Positions 30,008-31,246 of a DNA stretch of 31,246 bases are shown here, piece by piece. Source of the DNA: a virus. Both the position numbers and the translations under genes were made by a program. The stretch's first letter is position 1. The number at the start of each line of letters is the position of its first letter. The notes beneath the pieces are model-generated. The model did not search any database, was not told the DNA's origin, and saw only the letters and a program-made list of their open reading frames with translations. The stretch spans positions 1 through 31,246 of IMG/VR virus record IMGVR_UViG_3300033153_005453. One strand, 5' to 3'.

Positions 30008-31246
30008 TTAACCTCCCAACGTAACTAAGTATGTACCTAAATCATCTAAATTTGATTGTGGTACAGGTGTTACTGGTTGTTGTTGTCTGTTTATATTCAC
30101 AGAAAGTTCATCTAATGTTTTATTTAATTTTTTCATTGCTTTCTTGTCTTCTTCGTTATTTTCTTTGATTATTGTTCTTTCTTTAATCATTTCGGGTGAT
30201 GATATTAATGTTTGTGATTTATCAGAACTTTCTACTGGTGCTTTCTCACCAAATAAAGATGATGCTAATTTTTCACCATAAGGCAAAACTTCAATGGCAC
30301 TTCTTGCGCCTGATATGATACTATCAAAGAATCCACTAACAGCATTAGTTATAGTTTCTTTTAAACTTTTAAACTTATCAACAGCACTAATCATAAAATC
30401 TACAATAGGTTGAACTATGTATTCGTTCCATGATTCTTTTATAGTGCTCCATTGCTTGTAAATGTAATAACCAATACCAACTATACCAGCAACGATTAAC
30501 CCACCAACAATAAAAGGCCAAGCAGCAATAACTGTAGCAACAATTCCTGCCCATAAAGCAGATGCTGTAACCATAACAGTACCCATAATACCTAACATCT
30601 TAGCACCAAGAGCACCCATGATTACTCCTGTTATAATGAATTTTTTACCCATAAACTTTGTAAATTTACTTAGCATATTACCAACACCTTTTTTTAAACC
30701 TTTTGTGGTGTCTGTTATTTTGTCACGCATCATTCCAAACGCATCACCCAACGATGGTAATTCTTTTGTAAGAGGTCTTATAATTTTTGATAGTGGTAAC
30801 AACACTGTAGCTATAACACCACCAAACGCACCAAAGGTTGATGTAGCTAACGCTATACCTTGTAATAATGGTCTGTCCACTAACAAACCTAATGATTTCT
30901 TAAATCCAACATAAGCAAGTTTGAATGTTTTTAATGGATTAAGAATAGCAGTACTTAAAGCAAAATCAGTACTGCTGCCAAACAATGCTACTGCTCCCAA
31001 GAATCCTGATTTCTTATTAAGTAGACTAGACCCCAATATACCAGTAATACCTTTATCTAACATATCCACGAATCCTTCAGCAATATTTGTTGAGGCTTTT
31101 TCTGATGATTTTTTTACTTTAGGATCTTTACTTGATGTTTCGAACTGATCCATTATAGAATTAATGAATCCACTAATTACAGAATTGCTCGTTCCAGTAC
31201 CAGCAGTAGGTGATGTTGGTGTAATTTTTTCAGCAACAGTACCAGC
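30008..31246 (-). CDS. Tail tape measure protein, C-terminal part (partial)
   Basis: The frame is open to the right edge, so the start lies outside the window and the ATG at 31153 is internal. The visible 412 residues contain several hydrophobic helices (about 30-70 of the region near 30850-31060; 30450-30620 with ITGVIMGALGAKMLGIMG and WAGIVATVIAAWPFIVGGLI). Amphipathic segments follow (WNEYIVQPIVDFMISAVDKF), then a charged Gln/Pro-rich end (NINRQQQPVTPVPQ). This is the usual build of a tape measure protein, which sets tail length and is ejected through the membrane. It lies upstream of the baseplate tube-junction gene, the standard order. Confidence 0.82.
   Translation of the reverse strand, partial: AGTVAEKITPTSPTAGTGTSNSVISGFINSIMDQFETSSKDPKVKKSSEKASTNIAEGFVDMLDKGITGILGSSLLNKKSGFLGAVALFGSSTDFALSTAILNPLKTFKLAYVGFKKSLGLLVDRPLLQGIALATSTFGAFGGVIATVLLPLSKIIRPLTKELPSLGDAFGMMRDKITDTTKGLKKGVGNMLSKFTKFMGKKFIITGVIMGALGAKMLGIMGTVMVTASALWAGIVATVIAAWPFIVGGLIVAGIVGIGYYIYKQWSTIKESWNEYIVQPIVDFMISAVDKFKSLKETITNAVSGFFDSIISGARSAIEVLPYGEKLASSLFGEKAPVESSDKSQTLISSPEMIKERTIIKENNEEDKKAMKKLNKTLDELSVNINRQQQPVTPVPQSNLDDLGTYLVTLGG

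Noticed and set aside
30008-31153. ATG 31153 as the true tape measure start
   Set aside because: The frame remains open to the window edge and the upstream codons have the same composition; no ribosome-binding site precedes 31153.

Overview
The window is part of an AT-rich genome of a lytic, T4-related myovirus (contractile tail) infecting a Gram-negative host. The evidence is a T4-type recombination set (UvsX, a UvsY-like mediator, UvsW), a T4 gp17-type terminase ATPase-nuclease, a contractile-tail baseplate (gp25, spike, hub, gp6/J-like and tail-I-like wedge proteins), T4-type late promoters of the form (T/G/A/C)ATAAATA, and a two-component spanin system with a lipoprotein. The host genus cannot be read from the sequence. 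Two near-perfect sigma70 promoters in the early block suggest a host with an ordinary housekeeping polymerase.

Layout. (1) Positions 1-3613, minus strand: an early block. It runs from a UvsY-like gene through a tandem array of five very small proteins to UvsW and a frameshifted gene cut by the window edge. (2) 3639-5763: two late plus-strand genes separated by a minus-strand GIY-YIG homing endonuclease (HEN) with its own late promoter, closed by a bidirectional terminator. (3) 5770-8734, minus strand: a second early block (PhoH, two hypothetical genes, uvsX, a small gene). uvsX is preceded by a promoter, three hairpins and an intrinsic terminator, either a small RNA or an attenuating leader. 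(4) 8815-17266, plus strand: late genes. These are a lysozyme-like protein, a structural protein, a probable small terminase, a lysis cassette (amidase, holin-like, i-spanin, o-spanin), a ClpP-like protease and the large terminase, with three HENs inserted at gene junctions. (5) 17267-31246, minus strand: a small membrane protein, a secreted YadA-anchor-like protein, the tail fibre, then baseplate genes back to the tape measure protein, which runs off the window. A fifth HEN sits between the spike and the gp6-like gene.

Points of most interest: the winged-helix-like paralogue array between uvsY and uvsW; the uvsX leader/sRNA whose C-rich loop is complementary to the uvsX ribosome-binding site; three genes whose start codon lies exactly five bases after a late-promoter octamer, predicting leaderless late mRNAs; heavy GIY-YIG colonisation, including a 12-codon remnant upstream of the amidase and one copy with a frameshifted tail; a perfect 47-bp tandem repeat beside the tail fibre gene; and receptor-binding-like modules inserted into a baseplate wedge protein. 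No tRNA gene, CRISPR array, integrase or transposase was seen.
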